Part shown: positions 23,584-32,715 of the stretch, one piece after another
How the letters are laid out: each line of letters begins with the position of its first letter
Numbering within the stretch: the first letter of the stretch is position 1
Source of the DNA: Planotetraspora sp. A-T 1434
GTDB taxonomy: Bacteria; Actinomycetota; Actinomycetes; Streptosporangiales; Streptosporangiaceae
NCBI RefSeq assembly: GCF_025420585.1
Contig: NZ_JAOEGB010000013.1
Span: forward strand, 124,001 to 188,000
Length of the DNA: 64,000 bases
Direction: 5' to 3'
Made by a program: the position numbers and the translations under genes
The notes under the pieces: model-generated
Databases searched by the model: none
The model's input: the letters and a program-made list of their open reading frames with translations, nothing else
Told to the model about the DNA's origin: nothing

Positions 23584-24294
23584 TCAGCCCATCACGGACT
23601 CGCCGCCGGGATAGGCGAAGGACGATCGGGGCGAGTAGAAGCCCCACGTGATCTGCAGCGGATCGGCGGGGCGCAGGGCGTAGACGGAGTGGCTCGGCTC
23701 CAGGAACTCCAGCGACACCACCTCGAACGGATCGACCGGCTCCGCCACGAAGGGGTAGTTCCCGCTGACCTTGTGCCCTCCGACCTCCGTGATGTAGCGA
23801 AGCTGGCCGCGGTTGACCGCCGTGCCCGTGTGACCGACCCGCGCGGTCGTGCGGATCACCGGCACCCCGTCGGACTCGGTGGTCGCGACCAGAGTCTTGC
23901 CCGTGACCTCGATCGTCGTCCGGCCGACGGTGGCGGGAACGCCACGCGCCTTCGCGTACTCCCGCACCACGGCGCTCGAGTTGAAGTAGTGCGTCCACCA
24001 GCGGCCGGGGGTGACGCCATCCGGAGCGTAGGCGTCTTCCAGGTCCGGCCCTATGTAGGTCAGCGAGTACGCGCCGAAGCCGGAGGTCTGCTCGGGCCGG
24101 TCGACGACGTACTGGTTCATGAAGACCTGCCGGTTGGCCATCGGCTGGAGGCCATCGGGCACCAGGGCCGCGACGGCCTCGGGATCGGCCGGCACCCACC
24201 CGAAGTAGATCATCCGACTGTTGACGACGAGCTGGGGAGCCACGAGGTCGGGCAAGTTTTCTCCCTGGCTATCGGCGGTATGTAGCCGAACCAT
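23584..24294 (-). CDS. acetoacetate decarboxylase-like protein
   Basis: 236 residues of the acetoacetate-decarboxylase-like fold (NSRMIYFGWVPADPEAVAAL; NRQVFMNQYVVDRPEQTSGF; SSAVVREYAKARGVPATVG). I cannot confirm the Schiff-base Lys of true acetoacetate decarboxylases, so a divergent member is likely. ATG 24294 is chosen because it avoids overlap with the upstream L,D-transpeptidase; the frame continues further upstream without domain support. Substrate unknown. Confidence 0.75.
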   Translation of the reverse strand: MVRLHTADSQGENLPDLVAPQLVVNSRMIYFGWVPADPEAVAALVPDGLQPMANRQVFMNQYVVDRPEQTSGFGAYSLTYIGPDLEDAYAPDGVTPGRWWTHYFNSSAVVREYAKARGVPATVGRTTIEVTGKTLVATTESDGVPVIRTTARVGHTGTAVNRGQLRYITEVGGHKVSGNYPFVAEPVDPFEVVSLEFLEPSHSVYALRPADPLQITWGFYSPRSSFAYPGGESVMG

Positions 24295-24355
24295 ACGGCA
24301 GGCCCCCGGGCTCGACAATGAGCCGCCCCGACGCGCACAGGCCGCCGCGGCCTCG

Positions 24356-25219
24356 TTACCGCACCAGTACGGTCCGGCCGATGGGCAGCCACGAGGTCTT
24401 CCAGAGCCAGTCCATCGCGGCCAGGCTGACGCGCACACAGCCGTGCGAGGCGGGATAGGGCGGCACCGAGCCGTAGCCGTGGACCGCGATTCCCCCGTTG
24501 AAGTAGACGGGCCGGTAGAGCGCGCCCAGGGGCCCCGAGTCCCACCCGTCGACCTTGCGGTAGGTGCGGTAGCTTCCGGCCGGAGTCACCGCCCGCCGTA
24601 CCGTGCCGCGGCTGGTGTAGAGCTGACCGCTGCCGGTCGAGGTGTTGAAGATCTGCACCACGTCACCGTCGCGGACCAGCAGCAGAAGCTGCCTGGCGAG
24701 GTCGACCTCGACGACCTTCCCGCTGTCCGTGCGGGCCACCGGCCGGACGCCCCGCTCCAGGGCGCGACGGGTCCGCGCCCCGACGACCGCGTCTCTGGGC
24801 AGGCCCGCCGCCTTCTGCAGCGCGTAGACCGCCTGGGTGGTGAGCGGCCCGAAGGTGCCGCTCGGCGTGCTGAGCCAGTACCCCAGCTCGGTGAGCCTGC
24901 GCTGCAGAGCCAGCACGTCCGCGCCCTTGTCACCCGGCCTCAGCGTACGAGCCGGTGCGGCGGCATCGGCGGCGCGCGCGCCGGCCGACCCGAGCTCCGC
25001 GATCCGCCTCGCGGTCGCCACAGACAGCCCGGTCCGCGCCGCGGCGCGCGCGAACCTCGCGGTCCGCACGCTTGCCGCGGTGCGGGGCACGGCGGAGTGC
25101 GCCGTCCCGCTCGCGGTCACCGCATGCCGCACCGCCGCGGGCCCGTCTTCCGGTACGGCGGCGCCGGACGCGGCCAGGCCGAGCACCGCGACCAGCACGA
25201 GCGCCGATCTCGTCGCCAT
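24356..25219 (-). CDS. secreted L,D-transpeptidase with peptidoglycan-binding domain
   Basis: 287 residues: signal peptide (ATRSALVLVAVLGLAASGAA), an Ala-rich spacer, a PG_binding_1 domain (LRPGDKGADVLALQRRLTEL, about 95-155) and a C-terminal YkuD domain with catalytic HGYGSVPPYPASHGCVRVS. It should cross-link peptidoglycan stem peptides (3-3 bonds) outside the cell. ATG 25219 follows GAGGAGA. Confidence 0.94.
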   Translation of the reverse strand: MATRSALVLVAVLGLAASGAAVPEDGPAAVRHAVTASGTAHSAVPRTAASVRTARFARAAARTGLSVATARRIAELGSAGARAADAAAPARTLRPGDKGADVLALQRRLTELGYWLSTPSGTFGPLTTQAVYALQKAAGLPRDAVVGARTRRALERGVRPVARTDSGKVVEVDLARQLLLLVRDGDVVQIFNTSTGSGQLYTSRGTVRRAVTPAGSYRTYRKVDGWDSGPLGALYRPVYFNGGIAVHGYGSVPPYPASHGCVRVSLAAMDWLWKTSWLPIGRTVLVR

Positions 25220-25448
25220 GACGTCTCCTCGGGGGTTCACCGGCCGCGCGACGCGGCCGGACATCAGTTCGGCGTCATACACACAATCGTTCTCCGGCGG
25301 CCCCGGCGCCAGAGACGTTCCTCCCCGTGGCGGCGGGACCTTCGTCGGTCCGCCTCAGAGGGATCGCCTGTAGCCGATTGTCAGGTGGGCGATCGGGCCG
25401 AACGGCTGGACCAGCAGGAGCGGGCGCCGCGGGGAGCCGGGCCGGTTG

Positions 25449-25520
25449 AGGGGATTGATGGGGTTTTGGGGATTGATGGGGTTTTGGGGATTGATGGGGT
25501 TTTGGGGATTGAGGAGAGTT
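25449..25520. repeat. 18-bp tandem repeat, four units
   Basis: Unit GATTGATGGGGTTTTGGG repeated four times immediately downstream of the DoxX stop codon. G/T-rich on the plus strand. It would be transcribed as part of the DoxX 3' end. Confidence 0.9.
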
Positions 25521-25523
25521 GAG

Positions 25524-26087
25524 CTACTTGAGGATCGGGTAGTGCCTGACCAGGTCCGTGTTTCCCCACCACCGGCCGATGCCGGCGGTGTCTCCGGCGT
25601 TGGCGAGAGCCAGGCCGGCCAGCACGATCGCGTAGATCAGGTGCTCGTCCATGAAGGGGTTGTTGGCCAGCGGCAGCTCGGCGGCCCACATGAGCACGAG
25701 CAGCAGCCCACCGGTGACGGCCGCGATGCGGACTCCGGCGCCGAGGATCAGGGCCGCGCCGATGCCCGCGAGTCCGATCATGAACAGCCAGTCGGCCCAG
25801 CCCTGCCCCGCCAGGCCCGAGAAGAATCCGCCGAACGTGTGGTCGGCCGTGCCCTTCAGGAATCCCGTGGTCGGGCTGCCGCCGTTGATCCAGGCGCGCT
25901 TCCCGGGGGTGGCGAAGCCGAGGCCGAATAACTTGTCGGCGAAGGCCCAGAGGAAGACCCACCCGATCGCGATGCGGGCGGCTGCCCAGACGTATTTCAC
26001 GGGCTTCGTGGTGTGGAGTTCGGTGGGAAGTGCGGGAGCCGGGGCCGCGTGCTGGCCCTGCTGGTTGCGTCCCTCGGTGATCGCCAT
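25524..26087 (-). CDS. DoxX-family membrane protein
   Basis: 187 residues with four transmembrane helices (ARIAIGWVFLWAFADKLFGL; LFMIGLAGIGAALILGAG; AVTGGLLLVLMWAAEL; IYAIVLAGLALANAG) and the GLGFATPGKRAWINGGSPT loop typical of actinobacterial DoxX-like proteins. Such proteins are linked to thiol/redox homeostasis in mycobacteria. ATG 26087 follows GAAAGGGGC. Probably monocistronic. Confidence 0.88.
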   Translation of the reverse strand: MAITEGRNQQGQHAAPAPALPTELHTTKPVKYVWAAARIAIGWVFLWAFADKLFGLGFATPGKRAWINGGSPTTGFLKGTADHTFGGFFSGLAGQGWADWLFMIGLAGIGAALILGAGVRIAAVTGGLLLVLMWAAELPLANNPFMDEHLIYAIVLAGLALANAGDTAGIGRWWGNTDLVRHYPILK

Positions 26088-26209
26088 GTCAGGCCCCTTT
26101 CGCTGTCGCTTCGCTTGGCTTAAGCAAACTCCTTTCCATGACGCCGGAGCAGTGCCGTACGGCTCGCCTCAGGGGAACCGAAGTCCCCGCGCGACGGGAC
26201 CTTCGACTC

Positions 26210-26356
26210 TCACGGACGGACCGCGCCGGCCTCGATCACGGGCCCCTGGAAGACCCTCCGGTATGCCTGTGGGCTGGTGCCGACGACGCTCTTGAAGCGG
26301 TCACGGAACGCGGTGGGTGAGCCGAAGCCGACCTGGATGGCGATGCGCTCCGCCAT
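26210..26356 (-). pseudogene. C-terminal remnant of an AraC-family regulator
   Basis: 48 codons beginning MAERIAIQVGFGSPTAFRDR, then FKSVVGTSPQAYRRVF. This is the second helix-turn-helix half and signature tail of an AraC/XylS DNA-binding domain. The first HTH half and sensor domain are missing, and the sequence directly upstream is the end of the kinase gene. A recombination scar is likely, not a working gene. Confidence 0.75.
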
Positions 26357-26357
26357 G

Positions 26358-27911
26358 TCAGCGGTCACCGTCCAAGCCGTCCAGGATCCCCCGGACCTTG
26401 ATCACGCCTGGGTGGCGGGGCCCATATCGACGCTCCAGATCGGGTAAGAGGTCCATCAGTGTCTTCCTGGCCTGGACGAGGTGCCCGGCGCCAAGCTCCA
26501 GGAGACCGATCTGGCGTCGCAGCTCCAGCAGCCGATCCTCGTCCACGCCGAACCGCTTCTCGTCCTCCAGCAGCCTGCCGAGCTGATCGAGTGCCAAGGT
26601 CGTCTCCCCCGCCGCCGCGTGGCAGTTCGCTTCCATCAGCCGGAAGCGCAGCACGAGATGGTTGTCCGGCCGATCCCGCTCGGCCAGGTCAGCCGCGAGC
26701 GTGGCGAACTCGACAGCCGCACGCCGATAGTCGCCGCCCAGGAACAGCACGTCAGCCAGCTCGATGCGCAACTCGACCACGTCCGCGTTCGTCGGCCCGA
26801 ACGTGCGCGTGGCGGGCTCTACCAGCTGTGCCAGCACCTCGGCCGCCTGACTGAAGCGAGACTCGGCTTTGAGGGCGTCCGCGTCCTTACGGGCCAGCGC
26901 GATGTCGCTGTGCCTCACCGCGACGGCCTCGGGGACCGGAGACCGCACCGGCTCGTTGCCGTCCGGAACGGGGACCCGTACACCGTTCGCTGTGATCCGT
27001 CCGACGACCGCCGCGTACATTCGCAGGGGATGGGAATCAGACGTATCCACGAAGCCGGCGAAAGGCGGCAGCTCACGGCAGAAGTGCAGCAACCGTTCGT
27101 AGACCACTTCGGCTGAGGGCGGCCGCTTGTCCGGTGGCTTGGCGAGCAACCACAGGACGAGCCGTTCCAGCCCCTCCGGAACGTCTCGCCTGGTCATGCG
27201 CAGGGGACGCGGGACGAGCTCCATGTGGTTGCGCCACGAAGCCGCGACGGTGGAGCCGGCGAACTGGTTTCTTCGGGTGAGCATCTCGTCGAGCACCACG
27301 CCAAGGGAGTAGAGGTCGCTCTGCGGGCTGGTCGCGCCGGTCATGGCCTGTTCGGGCGCCATGTATTCCGGCGTGCCGACAACGACTCCGGTTCTGGTCA
27401 GCCTGGTCGCCGTCGGCGAGAGCGCGGCGGCGATGCCGAAGTCCAGCACCTTCACCGTCCCGTCACGGCACAGCATCAGGTTGCCGGGCTTCAGGTCGCG
27501 GTGGACCAGCGACCGGGCGTGTGCCGCGGCCAGGACCGAGCACGCCTGAGCGGCGATCGCCGCGGCCCATGCGACCGGCACCTCGTCCACTTCAGCGAGC
27601 AGATCGGACACGGAGCAGCCGTCGATGAGCTGCATCACCAGGTAGAGGTCATGCCCTTGGGTGCCACAGTCGTAGACGGCTGGAACTCCAGGGTGTTCCA
27701 GCCGCGCGGTGATCCGGGACTCGCGCACGAAGCGCTGTGTCAGCTCCGGATCGGGCTTGCCGTCGGGCAGCTTGTCGATCCGGATGAACTTGATCGCGAT
27801 CTTCCTGTCGAGGCGCTTGTCGTGGCCGAACCAGACCTCGCCCATTCCTCCCCGGCGGCGGGAGTTCGGGTCCAGCTCGTAGCGACCATCGATGATCGTC
27901 CGCCTGCTCAC
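26358..27911 (-). CDS. Ser/Thr protein kinase with C-terminal helical repeats
   Basis: 517 residues. Kinase domain about 10-275: glycine loop GGMGEVWFG, Lys in KIAIKFIRI, catalytic HRDLKPGNLML, DFGIAAAL, and APEQ (substrate/P+1 region). Residues 330-517 are TPR-like helices (ALKAESRFSQAAEVLAQLV; LADVLFLGGDYRRAAVEF; LLELRRQIGLLELGAGHL), so the predicted protein is soluble and could recruit a partner through the repeats. There is no membrane segment or PASTA domain. Divergent from a second kinase gene 118 bp away. Confidence 0.92.
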   Translation of the reverse strand: MSRRTIIDGRYELDPNSRRRGGMGEVWFGHDKRLDRKIAIKFIRIDKLPDGKPDPELTQRFVRESRITARLEHPGVPAVYDCGTQGHDLYLVMQLIDGCSVSDLLAEVDEVPVAWAAAIAAQACSVLAAAHARSLVHRDLKPGNLMLCRDGTVKVLDFGIAAALSPTATRLTRTGVVVGTPEYMAPEQAMTGATSPQSDLYSLGVVLDEMLTRRNQFAGSTVAASWRNHMELVPRPLRMTRRDVPEGLERLVLWLLAKPPDKRPPSAEVVYERLLHFCRELPPFAGFVDTSDSHPLRMYAAVVGRITANGVRVPVPDGNEPVRSPVPEAVAVRHSDIALARKDADALKAESRFSQAAEVLAQLVEPATRTFGPTNADVVELRIELADVLFLGGDYRRAAVEFATLAADLAERDRPDNHLVLRFRLMEANCHAAAGETTLALDQLGRLLEDEKRFGVDEDRLLELRRQIGLLELGAGHLVQARKTLMDLLPDLERRYGPRHPGVIKVRGILDGLDGDR

Positions 27912-28029
27912 TCCGAGCCGCCTTCCACGAAAGGCCCTGTCTTACGGGAGAAATTACACGACTGCCGCAGCTGCGGAAGGACTCGTGGCGGGGTGAGATC
28001 AATGCTATCGGTTGGATTTTCTCCGTATC

Positions 28030-29304
28030 ATGCGCACCGTGCCCCTCACCCGCGAACCTGTCGTCCCGCTATCGCCGCTCAGACGCAAGCTCAGCGTCAT
28101 CTGGGCGCTGGTTCCGCTTTTCACGTTCGGTGTCGGGACAGTTTTCATCATCGGTTCCGCCGCAGTTCGGGTGCGGCGTCGAGGCGTGCGACTTGCGGCT
28201 GTGGGTTACGGCGTTCTGTTCCTCGCCATCGTGATTTTCACCCCGGGCCGGGACGAACTTCCGAGAGAGGCGCTGCGGGATTCACTCGCCATGTGGACCT
28301 GGTTCGGCAGCCAGTGGGTCGCCGGCACGATATATGCGTTTCGTATCCGATTAGAGGCCTTTCAGCCCATAGGGCCTGCTGTCTCCGCTTTTCACCCTCA
28401 GGTTCCTCACCTCCCGACACGCCAGCCACCGCCTCCGCGATCGGACCGATCCCACCTCACTCAGGGTTCCCACGCCCGGTCGGTGTGGGATCCCTGGGGA
28501 GCCGGACCGGCATCCGCCTCACATGTCTCGGGGCCGGGCCGGGTTGGCGCCTATGCCTTGCTCCGCAAGCTCGGCGAAGGCGGGCAAGGGGCCGTTTATC
28601 TCGGGCAGGCGCCGGACGGGCGGCAAGTCGCCGTCAAGGTGCTTCATGAACCCGTCTCGGGCGGACCGGCCGGGCGCGACGGCTTCATGGGCGAGGTGGT
28701 CATCGCCCAGCGCGTGCCGCCATTCGCCACCGCGCCGATACTCGACGTCGGCTTCGCCGGCGACATCGCCTACATCGTCAGCGAATACGTCTCGGGTCCT
28801 TCGCTGGAACGCCTCGTCCGGGAGGCGGGGCCACTGGACGGCGACAGCCTGACCCGGTTGGCCATTTATACGGCCGCCGCGCTCAAAGGCATCCACGGCA
28901 CGGGCATCGTCCACCGGGACTTCAAGCCCGCGAACATCCTGCTCGGGCCGGACGGCCCCCGAGTGATCGACTTCGGCATCGCGAAGGCGCTGGACCGGGC
29001 CACGACGACGACCGGCGGAATGAAGGGGACTCCGGCGTTCATGTCACCGGAGCAGATCTCCGGTGAACCCGTGGGCGCGGCCTCCGACGTGTTCAGCTGG
29101 GCCTCAGCCATGTACTACGGAGCGATCGGCCGGCTCCCCTTCGAAGGCTCCACGTTGTACGCGGTGTCCCAGAAGATCATGACTTACCAGCCCGATCTCT
29201 TCGGGCTGCCCACAGCGCTACAAGGACCCATGGCCGCATGCCTCAGCAAGGACCCGCTTGACCGGCCGACGGCCGCCCAACTGATGCTCATGATCACTGG
29301 GTAG
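28030..29304 (+). CDS. Ser/Thr protein kinase with N-terminal membrane region
   Basis: About 424 residues. It begins with two or three hydrophobic helices (VIWALVPLFTFGVGTVFIIG; LAAVGYGVLFLAIVIF), then a Pro/Ser linker and a C-terminal kinase domain: LGEGGQGAVYLG, VAVKVL, VHRDFKPANILLG, DFGIAKAL, MSPEQ. A membrane region ahead of the kinase is the reverse of PknB-type order. ATG 28030 is used; TTG 28012 is possible; neither has a clear ribosome site. The 3' end overlaps the convergent methylase gene by 11 bases. Confidence 0.9.
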   Translation: MRTVPLTREPVVPLSPLRRKLSVIWALVPLFTFGVGTVFIIGSAAVRVRRRGVRLAAVGYGVLFLAIVIFTPGRDELPREALRDSLAMWTWFGSQWVAGTIYAFRIRLEAFQPIGPAVSAFHPQVPHLPTRQPPPPRSDRSHLTQGSHARSVWDPWGAGPASASHVSGPGRVGAYALLRKLGEGGQGAVYLGQAPDGRQVAVKVLHEPVSGGPAGRDGFMGEVVIAQRVPPFATAPILDVGFAGDIAYIVSEYVSGPSLERLVREAGPLDGDSLTRLAIYTAAALKGIHGTGIVHRDFKPANILLGPDGPRVIDFGIAKALDRATTTTGGMKGTPAFMSPEQISGEPVGAASDVFSWASAMYYGAIGRLPFEGSTLYAVSQKIMTYQPDLFGLPTALQGPMAACLSKDPLDRPTAAQLMLMITG

Positions 29305-31156
29305 ACGGCTGCAGATCTCCCTCGATCAGTCCCTCGAGAATCTGCCCCGCCACGAGATGACCCGTCTCGGCGGTTCGCCGTACCGCGTCCTCAAAGGCCT
29401 CCAGCCGCCGGAAGACCGCACCGTACCGCCGCTGCTCCAGGATCGGCAGCCGCGGCAGCTGTGCCCGCCGCACATCCAGCCGGTAGGTTCCGGACAGCGT
29501 CGTGGCCGCGCGGAACGCCGATACGCGGAGGAAGCCGGCGACGAAGTGCGCGTCGAGGACCTCCTCATCCACCCGGATCACGAACAGATGCGGGCCGAGC
29601 GTGACCTCTTCCGTCATCACCCTGGCCCGCACGGCGCGGGCCACCGCGGGGATCACGATGTCCCCTGGGCGCGCCACCACCGTGCCGAGATCGGCGTGGC
29701 CACGTCCGGTCGGGCCGCGACCGAGCGTCACGTCCTTCGCTGTCAGCAGCGGGAGATCGCCTGATTCGGTCTCCATCCGCATCGGGGTCTGTTCCAACTG
29801 GACGGCCCCCGCCCGCGCCAGCTCTCCTAGCGCGGTCATCGTGAGACCACGGGATTTCGCGGTGACTTCCGGGATCATCCGGACCAGCTCGGCGGCCAGC
29901 CTCTCCAGGTCTTCCCGGCTCTTCTCGAGATCTCCTGCCCGTAACGCCGCCGCTTTGGGAAGGTAGCGGGACGGTGTGAGATCGACCTCGTCGTCGAGCA
30001 GGTCGATGATCGGCACGGGATGCCCCACGGCCCCCAACCCCTGGAGGCCGGCGCGGAAGGCCTCGAGCGGGCCATCGGCCATCAGCACGTGCGATGGGAC
30101 GGCACCCTTGTCCTCGGGCCTCCGCAGTAGCCACAGATTGGGCGGCAACGACGACTGTGGGGCCGAGCCGGCGGGCAGCCCGATCACCGCCTGCAGAGCC
30201 CCTGCCCGCAGGAGCTGAGATCGGATGCGGCGCCCTGAGCGGCGGTTCGACGCCGCCGGGGGCATCAGCACCACCACCTGCCCACCGGGTCGTACCCGGG
30301 CCAGGCAGTGCTGCACCCAGGCCAGCTCGGATTCGCCCCGCGGCGGCAGGCCGTACTGCCAGCGGGGGTCGTTGGTCAGCTCCTCATAGCCCCATCCGCG
30401 CTCGTTGAAAGGCGGGACGCACAGCACGCCGTCCACCTCGGCCTCTGGGAACGCGTCTCCCTTGAGGGCGTCGCCTGGCCGCACAACGACCTCGGCCCCC
30501 TGGCCACCGAGCCGCGCGGCCGCCAGACGGGCGGTTGCCTGGTCCCGTTCCTGGCCGAGCAGCCTTCCCGCGCGTGGCCGTACGGCCAGCAGCAGCGCGC
30601 CGAATCCGCAGAGCGGGTCGAGAACCGTCTCGCATGAGCCGAGCAGCCCCGCCATCAGTGAGGCGACCTCGGGCGAGACGACCTGAACACGGCGGGAGTG
30701 AGTCTCCACGTATCGGCGGTACAGGAACTCCACCGTCTCCGTGGTTCCCCGCTCCCGGGCGAGTCCGGCGGCGGAGCGGATGAGCCGGACCGGTGGGTCA
30801 CCGACGTCGTCCGGCAGTGCCGCCGCGAGCTTCGCGTCGGATTTCTCGAGCAACTGCTCGCGGTCGGGAAGGACGAGAAACGCGGCCACGGCGCCCACCA
30901 GTGACGCGAGCTGGAGATCATCCGCCGAGTTGCGGATCTGCTGCCACACCCGCTCGTCCTCAGGTAGCTCTTCCAGCTTCCCCTGATCCCGCAGCCATGC
31001 TTCCACGTCGGACAGAGAAAACAGCGGGTTCGACGAGGTTCCGCCAACCGGTTCGGGAAAGTCTGGAAACCTGCGGCGCCAGTTGCTGACAGCCGCCCGA
31101 CCCACTCCGGCCAGGCGGGCGATGTCGCCTGCCGCCACCGTGGCGTCGTCGTGCAT
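29294..31156 (-). CDS. N6-DNA-methylase-like protein with HTH and specificity-like domain
   Basis: 620 residues. N-terminal HTH (DIARLAGVGRAAVSNWRRR), then a class-I SAM methyltransferase of the type I HsdM-like fold with motif I DPLCGFGALLLA. Motif IV, normally NPP(F/Y), reads VPPFNERGWG, so the catalytic Asn is Val. The C-terminal 180 residues resemble a type I specificity domain half (GDLPLLTAKDVTLG; VARPGDIVIPAV; LPRLPILEQRRYGAVF). It may bind DNA or SAM without methylating, or act in regulation. No restriction subunit is nearby; only a PLD-like remnant lies upstream. Confidence 0.85.
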   Translation of the reverse strand: MHDDATVAAGDIARLAGVGRAAVSNWRRRFPDFPEPVGGTSSNPLFSLSDVEAWLRDQGKLEELPEDERVWQQIRNSADDLQLASLVGAVAAFLVLPDREQLLEKSDAKLAAALPDDVGDPPVRLIRSAAGLARERGTTETVEFLYRRYVETHSRRVQVVSPEVASLMAGLLGSCETVLDPLCGFGALLLAVRPRAGRLLGQERDQATARLAAARLGGQGAEVVVRPGDALKGDAFPEAEVDGVLCVPPFNERGWGYEELTNDPRWQYGLPPRGESELAWVQHCLARVRPGGQVVVLMPPAASNRRSGRRIRSQLLRAGALQAVIGLPAGSAPQSSLPPNLWLLRRPEDKGAVPSHVLMADGPLEAFRAGLQGLGAVGHPVPIIDLLDDEVDLTPSRYLPKAAALRAGDLEKSREDLERLAAELVRMIPEVTAKSRGLTMTALGELARAGAVQLEQTPMRMETESGDLPLLTAKDVTLGRGPTGRGHADLGTVVARPGDIVIPAVARAVRARVMTEEVTLGPHLFVIRVDEEVLDAHFVAGFLRVSAFRAATTLSGTYRLDVRRAQLPRLPILEQRRYGAVFRRLEAFEDAVRRTAETGHLVAGQILEGLIEGDLQPSTQ

Positions 31157-31191
31157 TGCGTACCTCTTTCCCGGAACCCCGATTCCGTGAT

Positions 31192-31443
31192 CTAGCGCAG
31201 CCGCTCCAGCAAGCCCTTGCCGCGCAGGTCAGCGATGTGCTCGGCAGCCCGCTGCGGGGCCGTTCCGCCGTGCACGAGCAGCCCCGCCTCGATGCTCCTG
31301 GCCACGCCCGAGTGGGTCAGGTTGGCGCTGGACACCAGCAGCACCCGCCGGTCCGCCACGGCGAGCTTGGCGTGCATCTTCGCACGGCTCCCATCCCGCC
31401 CCGCCGACACCCCGGGTTCGGACCGCTTGCCGGGTGGCCGACG
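31192..31443 (-). pseudogene. PLD-like (DrmC-type) C-terminal remnant
   Basis: About 80 codons containing KMHAKLAVADRRVLLVSSAN with LTHSGVARSIEAGLLVHGG. This is the second HxK/SxN motif of a phospholipase-D-superfamily protein, closest in pattern to the DISARM-associated DrmC family as I remember it. The N-terminal half with the first HxK is gone, with an in-frame stop upstream at about 31444. It lies just upstream of the methylase gene on the same strand, which suggests a decayed defence module. Confidence 0.7.
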
Positions 31444-31593
31444 TCACAACTCGACTCCGCGCACCGACGCGAACGCCGCCGCCGGCTCGGCGCCGCCCAG
31501 GGCGGCCTCGGCGAAGCCGGGCACAAACTCCTGGAACTCGTCGCGCATCTCGTACGACGACGCCTCGGGCTTCGTGTCAGGAGAGGCGATCAT
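31444..31593 (-). other. short open frame of unclear origin
   Basis: 49 codons from ATG 31593 (MIASPDTKPEASSYEMRDEF, then a helical segment QEFVPGFAEAAL) to a stop at 31444, in a different frame from the PLD remnant that follows. It looks like the N-terminal end of a truncated protein joined to the remnant by a deletion. No family is recognised. Confidence 0.35.
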
Positions 31594-31876
31594 CGGTGAC
31601 CTCGGCAGCCGTCTTGGGGGCCGTGGGTAACAGTCTGGCAGGCATGAGGGAACGATCCAGATCAAATAGTCCGGGAAGCGACCCGAGTCCGTGCGCTGGA
31701 ATCTACGGGACTCCACCGAAGCTTGTCCATAGCGAGAAAGCGCTTGTGCGCTCGCTTCACAGTCTGCTCTAATGCTGGACGTCTACACGAAGCGACCATG
31801 CCGGTGTGCCGCTGTTCGCCCCGTCCCGGGACGTACGCACGCTTGCGCCGCCGGCTCATCCCCCTCTGGAGATCTC

Positions 31877-32527
31877 GTGCACAACAACCCGCAGAACCCG
31901 GGCCCACACGGCTACGCGCAGCCGTACCCGCAGACCGTGATCGTGCAGAAGAAGGGCGGCGGCTGCCTGAAGGCCGTGCTCATCGGCACCGCCGTGCTCA
32001 TCGGCCTGATCGTCCTCGGCACGATCATCAGCGGTGGGCACTCCGGCGGCACCGCGACTACGGTGGCATCCGCCCCTGATGAGAAGAGCACGGACGAGAA
32101 GACGAAGTCGGGGGACGAGCCGAAGCGGGCCGGCGTCGGTGACATCGTCAAGGACGGCAAGTTCGCCTTCAAGATCACCAAGGTCCAGAAGGGGCTGTCC
32201 CAGGTCGGCGAGGGCTTCACGGTCTCCAAGGCCCAAGGGCAGTACGTGCTCGTCCATCTCACCGTCAAGAACATCGGCGACGAGGCCCAGATGTTCAGCG
32301 ACTCAGCACAGAAGCTCATCGACGGCAAGGACCGCCAGTTCGAAGCCGACTCCGGCGCCGCCGCCCTCGGATTGAAGGACTCCAACGCCTTCCTCAACAC
32401 CATCAACCCGGGCAACGCGGTCAACGGCATCCTGCTCTTCGATGTCCCGAAGAACTTCCAGCTCAAGGCCGTCGAGCTGCACGACTCGATGTTCTCCGAC
32501 GGTGTGACCGTCTCCCTGGCCGGCTGA
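31877..32527 (+). CDS. DUF4352 membrane-anchored protein
   Basis: 216 residues. A short Pro/Gln-rich cytoplasmic segment, one membrane helix (LKAVLIGTAVLIGLIVLGTI), a Lys/Asp/Thr linker and an extracellular Ig-like domain (KFAFKITKVQKGLSQVG; GQYVLVHLTVKNIGDEAQMF; NPGNAVNGILLFDVPKNF) that matches the DUF4352 (telomeric-repeat-binding-factor-2-like) fold. GTG 31877 is preferred to a far-upstream ATG (31772) because these proteins start shortly before the helix and CTGGAG precedes it. Function unknown, often surface-associated. Confidence 0.85.
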   Translation: MHNNPQNPGPHGYAQPYPQTVIVQKKGGGCLKAVLIGTAVLIGLIVLGTIISGGHSGGTATTVASAPDEKSTDEKTKSGDEPKRAGVGDIVKDGKFAFKITKVQKGLSQVGEGFTVSKAQGQYVLVHLTVKNIGDEAQMFSDSAQKLIDGKDRQFEADSGAAALGLKDSNAFLNTINPGNAVNGILLFDVPKNFQLKAVELHDSMFSDGVTVSLAG

Positions 32528-32583
32528 GACATGAGGCACCACGGCCGCGTTCCGGGCTCCGTGCGCGGCGGTGCCATCGGAGG

Positions 32584-32715
32584 CGCCTGAAGCGATCCGC
32601 GCCCGAGTACCTCGTCAACGAGATCGGCCGCGACCGCGGCAAGGTCATGCTTCCCGTGGGAACCCGCCTGGTGATCGTCCACGCCGACGGCCCCTGGACC
32701 TTCGTCCGCCACTGA
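32584..32715 (+). pseudogene. short coding remnant before the macrodomain gene
   Basis: An open stretch encodes EYLVNEIGRDRGKVMLPVGT, then RLVIVHADGPWTFVRH and a stop at 32713-32715. Codon bias and pattern look coding, but there is no start or upstream domain. It could be the C-terminal end of a lost protein. The remaining bases to 32835 show no gene. Confidence 0.35.

Noticed and set aside
29294-31443. A complete DISARM system
   Set aside because: Only a PLD-like remnant and a methylase-like protein that does not match the DISARM methylases in size are present. The helicase (DrmA) and DrmB are not in the window.
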